Position numbers and translations under genes: made by a program. Below are positions 1-11,752 of a stretch of 64,000 bases of DNA, piece after piece. The DNA comes from Isoperla grammatica (Eukaryota; Arthropoda; Insecta; Plecoptera; Perlodidae). Positions within the stretch are counted from its first letter, which is position 1. Each line of letters begins with the position of its first letter. Location: NCBI GenBank assembly GCA_945910005.1, contig OX246740.1:50194526-50258525 (forward strand), written 5' to 3'. The notes beneath the pieces are model-generated. The model made no database searches and was not told where the DNA came from. It saw nothing but the letters and a program-made list of their open reading frames with translations.

Positions 1-425
1 CATTGAGGCATGCGTTCAAGATCACTTATCAATAATTCCAGTCAAAATAGAAGGTCATTCATTATAAGTTTATGTCAACGAAATTCACTTTACACACGTC
101 AACACGTGGCCGCTGTCAGCCATTTTGGAAATTTCAAAACTTTTGCCAAAGAGCTTAGTAGGAATAGGAACCAACCGTCGCGTAACGTCTTTGGTCGGCT
201 AATTTTTATTGCCACGTGGTCTCAAAACAACAACAACAACGACAGACCCGGCAATTTTGTTTCCCATTTCCGTTTCCTTTTCCGGTATTGAGAAGAAAGC
301 ATACACCAAGGCATACACATAGAACATAACCTCATTTTAAGAACTAATACAACGTGGTTTGATATTGAATCAAACCGAATAAAAAGTGGATATGTTTTGC
401 TTAGTACACTAATAATTGATTGAAA
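1..425. other. Upstream region and presumed 5' UTR of NOP56
   Basis: No gene is supported here. A short open frame (10-291) has no recognisable similarity and is probably chance. The stretch must hold the promoter and 5' UTR of NOP56, whose start codon I place at 426-428. I see no clear TATA box at a suitable distance. Confidence 0.4.
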
Positions 426-3286
426 ATGGTAACTATAAAGCATTAGTTATTCTTGACTGTAATTATTTTTGGTTTTTCCGCGTCAGGAAGATTATTTACT
501 GATAAGACAGCCACGGCTACAATGTGCCTTGGCCTAGGCCTAGCCTAGCTCTCTACCCACATGCTTTTCATAACATGCTCTGGATGTACTAGGCACACTG
601 AAAGTTAAAAAAATTAAATTAAATATTCCTAGATGGATGGTTGTGTCGAGAGTGGTCTGAATTTAAGGTAGACGGCCTAGGCCTATTTATGGTGTTGGGA
701 ATTGTTCTGGTGACCTAACCTAGGCTTTAGGCTTAGCAAAAAACGTCGCTGACAATTCATTGATTGTAGCCTAGATTAAATTGTATGGAACTCATTTGTA
801 AACACTTGAACCTACAATGCAACATTGGCCATATGCACAGTCGAGTTAAGTGTAGATTTGTTTATGGTTGGTATGGAATTGTTTTATTACATGCTAGGCC
901 TAGGCCTAGGCCTATAACAAACTCCATAGCAACTAGGCCTAGGCCTAGGCTTATAAACAAATCCTAAACTTAACTCGACTGTGCATCTGGCCTGACGAGA
1001 TGGTAATAAGAAAGTATTAGCCTAGGTATGTATCCCTAACCATTTTGTAATAATTTTGATTGATGCCTTTGTTTTATTTTCCAGTCTCAACTGTTTGTTT
1101 TGTTTGAACATGCAGCAGGCTATGCTCTGTTCAAGATCAAAGAATTCGAAGAGGCTGGAATGCTTTTGCCTCAAGTTGAAGCTTCCGTAACGGACATCTC
1201 TCGTTTCAATTCAGTTGTGAAGTTCGTTGGTTTCACGCCATTCAAAACGGCAGCCGTCGCTCTTGAAAATGTGAACAGCATATCGGAAGGCATTCTACCC
1301 GATGATTTGAAACTGTTTTTGGAAACCTTTTTGCCAGCACCAGGAAAAAAATCCAAAGTAACTTTGGGAGTTGGTGATCCAAAACTGGGCGCAAGTATTT
1401 CTGAAGCGATTGGCGTAACTTGTAACCATGTTGGTGCTGTTCCCGAAATCATTCGAGGTATCCGAGCACATTTTGCTAAACTAGTGAAAGGTTTCACCCC
1501 ACAGTCCTCTGGTATCGCTCAACTTGGTCTCGGCCATAGCTACTCAAGAGCGAAGGTCAAGTTCAACGTTAACCGAGTGGACAACATGATTATTCAAAGT
1601 ATTGCTCTTCTAGATCAACTTGATAAAGATGTCAACACGTTTTCGATGCGGATAAGGTAGGCGCCTAATTGTTGTTGGTCAGGCATAAGAGCTGTGAAAG
1701 GCCTAAAAAATAAAAACATAAATTTGATTAGGCTAATAATTTAAATTGTTTTTGTTTTTAGGGAATGGTATTCATACCACTTTCCAGAGCTTGTTAAAAT
1801 TGTGCCTGAAAACTATATGTATGCTAAAGTGGCTCGATTTATAAAGAATCGCAAAGAATTGTCTGAAGAAAAACTTGAAGGTCTGGAAGAAATTTTGATG
1901 GACTCGGGTAAAGCACAAGCAGTCCTAGACGCATCCCGATCATCTATGGGTAAGCAGGTTTACCCCTCTTGTCAGGGAACAAAGCATGATTTCAAAGCTT
2001 CTTATTGGTGGTTGCCATGATGATTCAAACAACTTAGCAGAGACAAATTAATTAGTTGGAAGACCAGGCATAGGTCTACTATGAACTAAACTTACTGACC
2101 CTAATGGTTGTTTGGGGGATGGGGGGGGGGGAGGAAGTGGCAGGGAGGTGGTTCATCCAAGATAGCTCTGCCTGTCATTCAAGGCAGCTAAAGGAGCAGA
2201 TGTTACTAACCTTGTGATAATCATGAAACAAAATTCCTATGTACATTGTCTATTTTATTTATTTAAGGGATGGATATCTCCCCAATGGATCTGTTAAACA
2301 TAGAGATGTTTGCGGTTCGAGTGGTTGCATTGGCCGACTACCGCAAGGAGATGGCCACATACCTTCGCAGCAAGATGGCAGTTGTCGCGCCAAACTTGGG
2401 TACCCTAATTGGGGATCAAGTTGGAGCTCGACTTATATCTCACGCGGGTTCGCTCACGAATCTCGCCAAGTATCCGGCATCCACTGTTCAAATTCTGGGT
2501 GCAGAAAAGGCTTTGTTCAGGTAACGACTTCATTAAAGGTGTAGTTACGTAATAAGTGTATGACTACATTACATTTTATTACATGCTACATATTATTAAC
2601 TTTTCAGAGCTCTCAAAACACGTGGAAATACCCCAAAGTACGGTCTCCTTTTCCATTCAACATTCATCGGACGGGCAGGGGCAAAGAACAAAGGGCGGAT
2701 ATCTCGCTATCTGGCCAACAAATGTTCCATCGCTTCGCGTATCGACTGCTTTTCTGGTACGTAGGACACTATGTGTTACTTGTTGGATGTCGTTGCTCTG
2801 CTCTGTGAGAACAATTAAGTATAAAATGTTTTAATTGTTTACAGATAACCCATGTAACATCTTTGGGGAGAAACTTCGCCAACAGGTTGAAGATCGTCTG
2901 AAGTTCTACGAGAGTGGCGACATACCCAAGAAAAACATCGACGTCATGAAGGAGGCTATAGAGGAGGTTGGTGCTCTTGAGGTTTGTAACTCTTCAGTAG
3001 CAAAATTACATGTTGGCAAATGTTCTTAACGAAGAAAGGATGTGCCATATTGAGGCCCATTGGTTTCATTAAGCTATATTTTGTGCCCATTTTTAATGTG
3101 TTCACCATGATAAAAACGTTTTGCATCTTTTTTCAGGCTTCAACTGCTGCAAGTTCAGGAAAGAAAAAGAAAAAGGACAAAAAACGGAAGTTGGAGGAGT
3201 CGAATGGGGATTTAGTAGAACCCGTGGAAACGGAAGATACCCAGAAGCCCAAGAAGAAAAAGAAGAAGAGCAAGGACAGAGAGTAA
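426..3286 (+). CDS. NOP56: NOP56, box C/D snoRNP core protein (7 coding exons)
   Basis: Core scaffold protein of box C/D snoRNPs, which guide 2'-O-methylation of rRNA in the nucleolus. Coding exons: 426-428, 1085-1656, 1762-1949, 2268-2520, 2608-2756, 2845-2981, 3137-3286; all introns are GT-AG and the sum is 1452 nt, giving 483 aa. The N-terminal NOP5NT domain comes from exon 2. The Nop domain has the hallmark [20 protein letters not shown] run across the exon 4/5 junction, then [20 protein letters not shown]. The tail is lysine-rich ([10 protein letters not shown] and [10 protein letters not shown]), as in the family. Exon 1 is inferred: ATG is followed at once by the donor GTAACT, and exon 2 then reads [12 protein letters not shown], giving exactly the N-terminal length of human NOP56. 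The C-terminal tail is shorter than the human one (about 594 aa) and lacks the coiled stretch after VMKEA. The call is secure; exon 1 is the least certain part. Confidence 0.95.
827..992. repeat. Foldback repeat with TAGGCC hexamer core in NOP56 intron 1
   Basis: The arm starting near 833 (GCACAGTCGAGTTAAG) is mirrored near 970-986 (CTTAACTCGACTGTGC). The flanking GGCC and the next bases also pair, so the arms are about 55 nt with mismatches. Two runs of TAGGCC repeats (about 895-914 and 933-950) lie in the middle. It looks like a small non-autonomous foldback element or MITE. No target duplication was clear. Confidence 0.75.
2017..2098 (+). ncRNA. Weak candidate box C/D snoRNA in NOP56 intron 3
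   Basis: A perfect box C (ATGATGA, 2017-2023) and a box D (CTGA, 2095-2098) are 82 nt apart inside a NOP56 intron. NOP56 introns host C/D snoRNAs in vertebrates. Against it, I find no good terminal stem next to the boxes and cannot match the guide segments to rRNA from memory. The motifs could be chance. Confidence 0.22.
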
Positions 3287-4261
3287 CTCCCTATAATCTG
3301 TTTAATAGCTAATAGTTGGTTAAGTTGCTTGAAGTAGGTATGTTTGTTTTATATTCGTGCTGTGTAGTAGATATAGTAGTAACGTTATGGTGGGAAGTGC
3401 TCACAACTACCCATTTCATGTGATACAAATCAATTAGCAAATTTATATTATTTTCAATTTTAAACTCAATGCACAAGGAGATAGCTTATGAATAGGTTAG
3501 TATTCGATTCAACAAGAATTTAATTTCTTAGAACTGTATTATATAATATATATATAGGCAGTGGCACAATCGCAGTTTGCAAAATATCGGTACCTACTTC
3601 ATGCACTTCCATTTTTTTTTTTTTTTTTTTCTAGATGGCTATTTGTTTAGCAAATTATCTGAATTTGTACTTCATTATCATAGGCTTAGTTTTACTTTCA
3701 ACTAAATGACGAAGGATTTTATATGCTACTCAATAAAATATTTGGACTAATGGATAACATAATATTATATATGTATATAGAGCATATTTCACAATATCCA
3801 TACTTGGACATTCAAGGAAACTTTTCAAGTGGGTAATTTACAGTACGACTGTATGAGAACTAAGAAGCAATCTAGTGATCCTACCAGAACCCTTTAATTT
3901 TAATTGTAAGGTATTGTATGTCCATATGAAACATTTTCCAGTAAAGATACAATTTTTAAAGTCAAGTAAATGCATTGTTATTTTTCTTACCTTAAACTGT
4001 CCTCTACCTGTATGCAGCCGATGGTGTTGAGATTTGAGGACTAACGATTTTAGTGAAACTTGCGATGGCCGATGGGTTTGCCATGAATATGTTAAATTCA
4101 ATCCACTATAAAACTGCATCAAGAGCCACATCTACAAGAGGATTACTGTTAACTTTCAAGCCTACATTGAATATTGGCATTGTTAAAAAACAATTTAGGT
4201 CTTCTTTAACAACAATTGATGACACAACAATAATATATTTTGCATTTGAATGGTCGAAAAC
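3287..4261. other. NOP56 3' flank, no gene seen
   Basis: AT-rich sequence containing the NOP56 3' UTR, a 22-nt T run at about 3611-3632 that may mark a retroposon tail, and no convincing coding region. Confidence 0.5.
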
Positions 4262-4420
4262 ATGACTGCAAGCAAGTCTACGACATGGCGGCGGGAATGC
4301 AGAAAAAGATGGAAGACATCATCTCAGTTGGCCAAGGTCAAGTAGTTGTTATGTCTGGTAAGCCTGGTTTGAACCCTGGCTTTGGCATTGATGTTATGCC
4401 GATGCAGTGTGTATTCATCT
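4262..4420 (+). repeat. tRNA-derived SINE-like fragment
   Basis: The segment around 4356-4390 contains a pol III B-box-like GGTTTGAACCC followed by CTGGCTTTGGCATTGATGT. The same arrangement occurs at 36030-36070 (GGTTCGAATCC, then TGGCTTGGGCATGGATGT), so the two are diverged copies of one family. Just upstream (4262-4355) is an open frame ending in MQKKMEDIISVGQGQVVVMS next to a GTAAGC. I could not assign it to a family, and it may be chance or an exon relic. Confidence 0.45.
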
Positions 4421-4582
4421 CCACGCCAAACACAATCAGATTGATTATCATGGTTGCCGAAGTTGTGATATTTCAGCTTTACATCTCAAACTGTCAAGCT
4501 CAAATATCACAAACTTTGGCAATGCTGCTATTCAAGACAATTGGGTAATATTTCAGCTTTACATCTCAACCATCTTCAATTA

Positions 4583-4736
4583 CAGTAGTCCCTCATTAAT
4601 TCAAATTTATGTATAATTCAAACTATTGATGGAGTCCCAGCAGAAGATTTGGGTATGGTACTTAGTACTTAAGTTCTTGTAATTCAAATGGGAGGTTTTA
4701 GGGTCCCTTCAAATTTGAATTAAAGGGAGACTACTG
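4583..4736. mobile_element. pogo/Tigger-type MITE, copy 1
   Basis: Terminal inverted repeats begin CAGTAGTCCCTCATTAATTC at the left and end with the complementary CTACTG at the right, preceded by TA. The element is 154 bp with no coding capacity. A better preserved copy sits at 32047-32229. TA flanks and termini of this type fit the Tc1/mariner superfamily, pogo branch. Confidence 0.75.
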
Positions 4737-5338
4737 CATTTAGTTGGATGTGACACCGGAGATTATCACACAAACGAAACGTTGAACCATTTGCATGGCT
4801 CAAGTGGCACTTTCTGGTTCTTTCTAAAAAGTTCAGAAAGATGTTTAATTACAGATATTTTTGTATCTCTTTTACAACATGAAGAAAAACGTGTTGAGTA
4901 TCTTGTGGTTGCATTATGATCGATTGAAGGATTTTCTATAATCTTCATTTACCACCTAGTAGAGACGTAACATTATTAGTACAAATTTGTGTTATGAATT
5001 GATACTGACAGGCGTGCAATTAATGCATGATCCCGTAACACCTTTTTTGCTGCAAGTATATGGAACCATCTTGCCTCCTAATGAAAATAGCAGCATACAT
5101 TTATGTAGTATGTTTGGTTGTGAAACAACTAGGTACTGTGCAATTATTAGAGATGTGCTTATTTAGTTAAAACTATAAATGCTAAATATGACAGAGCAAA
5201 TTGTTCTATTTGACAAACTTTAAAAACACCTATTTGTGCAAACCATTTGTAAATTGGCTTTTAGATTAATTGTACAGAAAATAATTTAAAAAATTCAAGA
5301 AGTAACAATTGTCGAAAGTGTTATGAAAATGTTTGGCA
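4737..5338. other. Intergenic, no gene seen
   Basis: AT-rich sequence between two transposons. No coding region, tRNA or clear repeat structure was recognised. Confidence 0.4.
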
Positions 5339-5346
5339 ATTTATTT

Positions 5347-5771
5347 TAGGGCTGCCCAACGATAAAAAAAATCATATCGATATCGCGGGAAGAAATATCG
5401 ATATCGCGTCGCGATATCGAAGTTTTCAAGTGACGTATCGATATCGGCGATATCGCCACATCGAAATTTTCTCGTCTTTTTTAGGATTTACAGGCCAGCT
5501 AGATCATTCTTTAAACAATATTACGTAAAGAAATATTTTAGTTTTGAAATGTCTTACTATGTGTGTCAATTTGTTTGTTGTACTATTCAAATTGTAAAAT
5601 ATCCACACAAAACAGCGATGGTGCGGTTGGCGTGACGTGATACGTAATCGGTTTTTTGTATCAATTAGCTTATTAGGCACAAGTTCGATATCGCGATATG
5701 TACGATATATTAATTCTATATCGATATCGAATTATTTAGGTATCTATTATCGATATCCTTGGGCAGCCCTA
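5347..5771. mobile_element. Non-autonomous hAT element with ATATCGATATCG arrays
   Basis: The ends TAGGGCTGCCCAA and TTGGGCAGCCCTA are perfect inverted repeats, flanked by an exact 8-bp duplication ATTTATTT (5339-5346 and 5772-5779), the hAT signature. Inside both ends lie many overlapping palindromes of the ATATCGATATCGCGATATCG type. There is no transposase frame. Confidence 0.92.
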
Positions 5772-5895
5772 ATTTATTTACAAGTGCTAACTTCTTGAAA
5801 TTTTGTATTTTTTAATATTAAAAAGTCAAAACAAAAACACATCTCTAGTGATACATAATATGTATACAATTGCAGTAAAAATGCTACCTGGGGTC

Positions 5896-6278
5896 AAAGA
5901 TTACTGAGCGGAGAAGATGTTTCATCGCCGTGTTAAAATATCTGCGCAAGTTTTTTCGAAAATTTCTAAGTCTCACCACTAGTTCGAATTCTGACCGCAA
6001 GGACCGCTAGCCCTGCACGTTTGACCAAGGTCCACTAAATCCCCTGGCGGCTACTAGCGATCTAGTAGACCTTGCGTTTGACTTCGTTCCGTTAAACAAT
6101 GTCTACTAGATCGCTAGTACGTGCCAGGGGATTTAGTGGACCTTGAGTTTTAAACTTTTGGAAGCGCGACTCTTGCGGTGAGAATTCGAACTACACGTCA
6201 GACTTAGAAAATTTCGCTCAGACACGCGCAGACGAATTCCCATATGGATGTAACATCTTCTCCACTCAGTAATCTTTG
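5896..6278. mobile_element. Foldback MITE with 8-bp duplication, nested palindrome inside
   Basis: The left end AAAGATTACTGAG is mirrored by CTCAGTAATCTTT at the right. Both sides carry CTGGGGTC (5888-5895 and 6279-6286), an exact 8-bp target duplication. Inside, 6026-6145 is a second palindrome whose ends read CAAGGTCCACTAAATCCCC and its complement. That inner unit resembles the element at 48358-48719, so it may be an independent insertion or a shared core. It is non-coding, and the superfamily is unknown (hAT-, P- or Merlin-like from the 8-bp duplication). Confidence 0.85.
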
Positions 6279-6286
6279 CTGGGGTC

Positions 6287-6960
6287 TCACTTAGGTGATT
6301 CAATAAGATAATAACAGTTGATACCAGTAAACATCTGAACTCTTTATTATGTCTTTACAACATAATAAAACTGTGAATAAATACCATAGGCAAGATTTTA
6401 GTTTGCCACTTATGAACTTTGATTAGCACATTGTTGCAAGTTTTATAAACTTCTTTCATCTGCTAGATAAAATTGGAACTATGCTGAGCAGAATATTTCA
6501 AATGAGCGGAAAATGCAAGATAGGGTGTAATTGGTTCTTCAAAATACTCATATTAATGGAACCAAAAAAAGTTTGTTTCTATATTATCAATATATAAACC
6601 CAAAAGGATCAATGCTAGATAGACAGCAGCAGTAAGACAATGAACTTGCTTTTATAGAAGAATTATAGTAAAAATGAAAACTAAAAAATGAGTTAGCAAA
6701 GTTAAATTAACAGGATCCTGCATATCATACGACAAATTTAGTTTTTAATTTAGCAGTTGCAAACTTGACTTAAATATATGAGTGAATGATTAATAAGATA
6801 AACTATGGATGGATCAACCTAAACACAATCAAAAGTTTGTCTAGAAAATGAGGCACAACAGCCATATTAAACGAGCAACAATACAGAATTAAATTAATTA
6901 CCTACAAGTACTTTAATTAATCTAAAAGTATTCCATTAGTTTGTATATCAAACACGTATC
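6287..6960. other. Intergenic, no gene seen
   Basis: AT-rich sequence with no supported feature. Confidence 0.4.
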
Positions 6961-6968
6961 TGTTATAT

Positions 6969-7693
6969 CAGGGGTGCCCAACATACGGCCCGCGGGCCGC
7001 ATGCGGCCCGCCAAGCCATTTCATCTGGCCCACACCTCCCACTTACATTCCAGTCTCACGACTAAACCCACGAAGAAAATTCAGTTTTATCTGAAAGCAC
7101 ATTGTTTTGAAATTTATTCGGTGGATATGTGTACAACTATATTTTAGACTTCGCAGCGAAAAATGATCACAATTCTTTTGTATCTACTTCTAGTTTTGTT
7201 CTTGGTCAAGCCTACTTTCTTGGAAGCCGAGAAAGAGATGGCATTATTGTTTTCTGTGGCGACATCCAACTTACAAACTAGCGAGAACTCTTCTGGCACA
7301 GACATCTAATGCTTCTGATTTACCAAATGTCCCCGCAAATATGTTTCACTCTTTTAGTTGTGATCTTGCAAAGGTATCATCATGACTCGAAGCACAAAAA
7401 CGAGTGTGATAAATATGAAAGATTAATTTTGAATTGAAAAGGTAAATAAACTTGAGAAAAATCTTGGATCGCAGCACAGTATGTTTAAAAAGAAGGTTAA
7501 TGAGAATCAAGCGTCTGTCCGCGCTAGTTTTCGTGTTGCACACAATTACTAGGAGCGGGGAGAAGACCATGTTCTGACGGGTAATTTGATATAGATATAG
7601 AATAACCAGAATATCTACGTGTATATATGTGGCCCGCCAACATTGAATAATTATGCCATGTGGCCCACTCCTAAATTAAGTTGGGCACCCCTG
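6969..7693 (+). mobile_element. Degenerate hAT element with transposase relic
   Basis: The ends CAGGGGTGCCCAAC and GTTGGGCACCCCTG are perfect inverted repeats, flanked by the exact duplication TGTTATAT (6961-6968 and 7694-7701). GGCCCGC/GCGGGCC subterminal repeats occur at both ends. The plus strand still encodes broken transposase pieces: RYHHDSKHKNECDKYE near 7372-7419, and FKKKVNENQASVRASFRVAH then TITRSGE near 7483-7563. These match the N-terminal part of the BED-finger hAT transposase group. Frame breaks and loss of the catalytic region make it inactive. Confidence 0.92.
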
Positions 7694-7701
7694 TGTTATA
7701 T

Positions 7702-10700
7702 TACCATTGTGTAATTTGCTTACAATTTTTAGGTTGTAGAATTTTTTTAAATTTCAGCAATTTCAATTAGGTAGAACCAATAATATTTTACATACCATAT
7801 TTTTCTTATGCAGCTGTTGTTTTTTTAAATTATTTAGCTGTTTTATTACTGTTTATTGCTAAATTTATTATTATTTTTGTTTTGTTAATTTTTTTTGTAA
7901 GCTGTGCACATATACATAATTATAACTATAGTTCTTTGTAAATCAGTTTCAAACTGAATGAATTTGACATTAGGTAAATAAATAAGTACATATTTTATTT
8001 AAACATACGAAAAAAAAGAACAGTGGGAATAACTCAAGACGGATGGCAAGACCATGTTGAGGTAGATGTGGAGGAGAGAGGGAAGAGTTGTCAATGGTTG
8101 GGGTGAAGGAAAGAGACAGAGATGGGGGGAGGATAAGAGAAAGTTGAGAGCTTGTGTCATAGCAAAGTGTGAAGCACAAAAGAATCCCACTTCAGATAAG
8201 TTGATTGATACATGCTAACATCAAAATGTAAATCATTTCTGCTCAACATAGTAAATCATACGCAACTTGGATAAATTCAACGAGATAACATTTATTCACT
8301 ACATGCTAAAATCAAACAATATGACTTTAGCATGCTATACTACCTATTGGTTTTATAAATTTAACATTCATTATAATAATAGAACTAAACCCACAAAGAA
8401 CAAAAGTTCAATTTTATGTTTTCTTTAGATTGTTAGAAGTACTTTGTACCCTGGATGTGCAGCTTTTACAACGTTTATTGGTATTCGTATCATTCTTGAA
8501 CCAATGATAACAGACTCGACTCCATGTTCAACTTAAAATCTACTGGAATTTGGATTAGTAATACCGACGTCGGCTAATAGCAATGAGTCATAAAATAATA
8601 TGCCATATGCACCACTGGCAATTCATACGTAAAAAATGTATGTGTAAATTGATGAACACAAGTTATTATTAGTTATTACCAAATTTGTTTATTTCACGCT
8701 TTCTTTATGTTATATTAAAGCATTTGGAGCCATTTACAGATTACTTCATTCTTGTGAATAAATCCGATACGTGGTATTCAATAACCATACCTGTTTTATT
8801 AATTTACCTGCAAAATATGCACATTTGGACGATCATCGACAATCAGACTTCAGAACACTCGTCACAAATTCACTTCTCATATCAGTTGAGTCTTTGCTCG
8901 TCCCCTTGCGACACCTACTATTGTGCAGTTAGTTGAAAATAGATCCAACAGTTGAAAAATCACCATTACACTTACAGTACATTTTGTAACCAAGTTTGAC
9001 TCATAAGACATATTGGCTAACCTTAGCTAAAAAAAGAACTTATGAAAGTAACAACCTTTTTCGTGTAGGTCTAAATGCTTGTCGAATGTCCACTTACGAT
9101 CTTATATTATTTTTGCAGTGAAAATGCAGTACTGTACTATCAAATTATGAATACTATATTGTTGGAGTTAGTTGGATGTTTATAATACATAAATGTAGCT
9201 GGCAGTGATCAACATCACAACAACATTTGTAGTCTGAACATTAAACATTGATCCATCGGGCAGAGAACAAAGCAAATGCAAACTAAAATTGAGCAATGTC
9301 TATAGTCTTTACTATCATTTTGTATAATAGGGGCCTACTCTATTTTGAAAGTGAATTTAATATTTATCGAATGAACGATTTTTTAACATCGCTCGCAATC
9401 CTCTGCTAGGCACCATACCAAGCAACCACAATTGTGCTACATTCCTTGGTAAAACTCGTTTCTTTTTCTTTCCACAAGTTCAATATCTTTCATGTTTACG
9501 GCACAAGCGGCTCATTGTTACTCTCATTAGAGATGGGTCTAGTTATAGTTAGGATTTAAGTCTGTATGCTTACGGTCTTCTATACCCAAGGGGGGTTTAA
9601 AATAAACTATTCACTATCTCATCGTTCGATTGAGATGAGTATTCTTCAGAGTGCATTTTATAATTAATAAACACCCCCCAAGAACAACACACGTGCAAGT
9701 CGAGTGACAATTACTATTCCTCTTTTCATCGCATGCAGACCTTGAGAGCTAGCTCGCAGCAGCATATCTAGGTACAAAGTACTTACTATAAATCTATGTA
9801 TGTATTTATGTCTGCTTATCAAGACAAGAGGTAAGGCAAGTCAGCAAACCCCATTTTATACTCGGTGGTTAGCAACTTCAACATGCACAGATAGATATTC
9901 TGTTTTTATTTTCATAAATTCATAAAGAATGCTTCGTTTATAATCGGGTTGACTTTAATGAATTTTAAGGCACATAAGGTCGAGTTACTTTTCAACGATT
10001 GATACAATACGTATGGCTCTTCGGCCACACTGATACAATACGTACGGCTCTTTAGCCACAATATTTGCAAAAACTGATTTTCTACTACAGTATCTGGTTC
10101 TGTTCAATGTTCACAGCACAACATTGAAGAGTATATACATTCAAAAGCAAATTTGACATTTTAAAGGAGAGACAACAATTACCAATCTGCAAACATGGTC
10201 CATTCTATCTTATTTTCAAAACATGTAAGGTTTTTAGTACGTTTTGTAGAATATATTATGTACATCAGTGTATGATAATTCGTTTTATCACCTATTTCAA
10301 CCAATATACATTTTCATTGTAAGATATATTAATACTTGTCAGATATTCAGCCCAAACATCAATCACTCAATCAATTGACGATACTGATCGAGACCATACA
10401 AAACACAACCAACACATTTTGTTGAATGAATCAACAAAATCAGAATAAGTACATAATACAGTAGTTAACAAAAAAGTTTATAAATTATAGCAATGTACAA
10501 TGAGAAATTCTAAGCATGTTGAAGAAAATATAGTAGAATGGGGATAAATAACTGAATGCAGATAGCGAAATGAACTATGTTAGCAAAGAGTCTAACAAAC
10601 GGTGCCATTTAGCTGTGCCATCCCCCAGCCCTTTACATTATGTTGTATGTACCATGATGACAGTGTGATGTACTGTAATTACAACTGCTCTGATAAATGG

Positions 10701-11371
10701 TTGTCACCTGCTTTGATCATCAACATTATCTTCAAAACATAAATATGATTGATTGTGTTACAACTCAAAATGCAAAATAAAATAAACCTGGAGGATTACA
10801 GAGCTGGCACAAAATGTTGAACTCTGGCCTGGCATAGTTGATTAATGATTACTTATCAAATACAGATGTAGAGCATTCGAATCTCGAACCTACATGTTTC
10901 ATTGTTCTCTGGTGGAACTTCAGTTAGGTTAGGCCTATATGTTTTGTCAAATTGAGTTTCAAGCCTATCAAACAAAGTAGACTAGTTTATGTTATTTGTT
11001 TAATTCTCAAAATCTAGTCCATTTAAAAACATATATGTGAGGTTCCACTGCAGTGACAAATACCTTGTATAGATATCTAACCAAAGCACACTGAAAACTG
11101 AACTTTCCAAATACATCACACAGCCTTTTAGATAGAATGTCATCTTGGGATTGGAAGGGTACACACTACAAATTATTGTATACTATAACCACCTCAAGCC
11201 TACAGTAGAATCTCATTAGTGCAACCTACAAGATGATCAGTATGCTGGTACCTACTGGAAATTAGAAGCCAAATAGCTAACACCATACAGATATTCTAGT
11301 GATCTCATACAACGGTACATACCAAACATTTAAATGCATGTTCACACTTAAGAGGTCCCAGCCGTCCAGGA
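7702..11371. other. Gene-poor intergenic stretch
   Basis: No conserved coding region is recognised. Short frames at 7970-8190 and 8685-8936 are low-complexity or unsupported. A two-copy tandem repeat lies at 10000-10060. Confidence 0.45.
10000..10060. repeat. Two-copy tandem repeat, unit about 31 bp
   Basis: TGATACAATACGTATGGCTC followed by TTCGGCCACAC (10000-10030) is repeated with four differences at 10031-10060, ending TTTAGCCACA. Function unknown. Confidence 0.75.
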
Positions 11372-11752
11372 ACCCAAGTCTTGAAACTTGAAACATTACG
11401 TCGAAAAAGTATTGACGCTATCGGAAGTCACTTGGTCTCAAAACGTATTTTTATCAAAACAGTAGTCTTGAAAACAAAACTCCTATTTTGGACATTACAT
11501 AACATCTATTTTCATGCCACAAGAAAATAATACGTGGGTAAAAACTTTTTAACGTTCTCAATCATGGCCCTCTGGATACTAGTATTGGTAAACATTGATC
11601 GGTCCATTATTGCTGGGAACGAGAGCAAACCAAGTTCATATCATAACACCAGTACTGTACAAATATTCAAGACTAGCACTTTATTCAAACCACAAAACCT
11701 CGACGTTATGAGCTGTCATTTAGATTCAAAACATCAGTTTCAAGACTTGGGT
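11372..11752. repeat. Inverted repeat, probable foldback element
   Basis: The 17-nt arm ACCCAAGTCTTGAAACT at 11372-11388 has its exact complement at 11736-11752. No reliable target duplication was found. Confidence 0.55.

Noticed and set aside
785..967. Open frame rich in RPRPRP
   Set aside because: It is translated TAGGCC hexamer repeat inside NOP56 intron 1.
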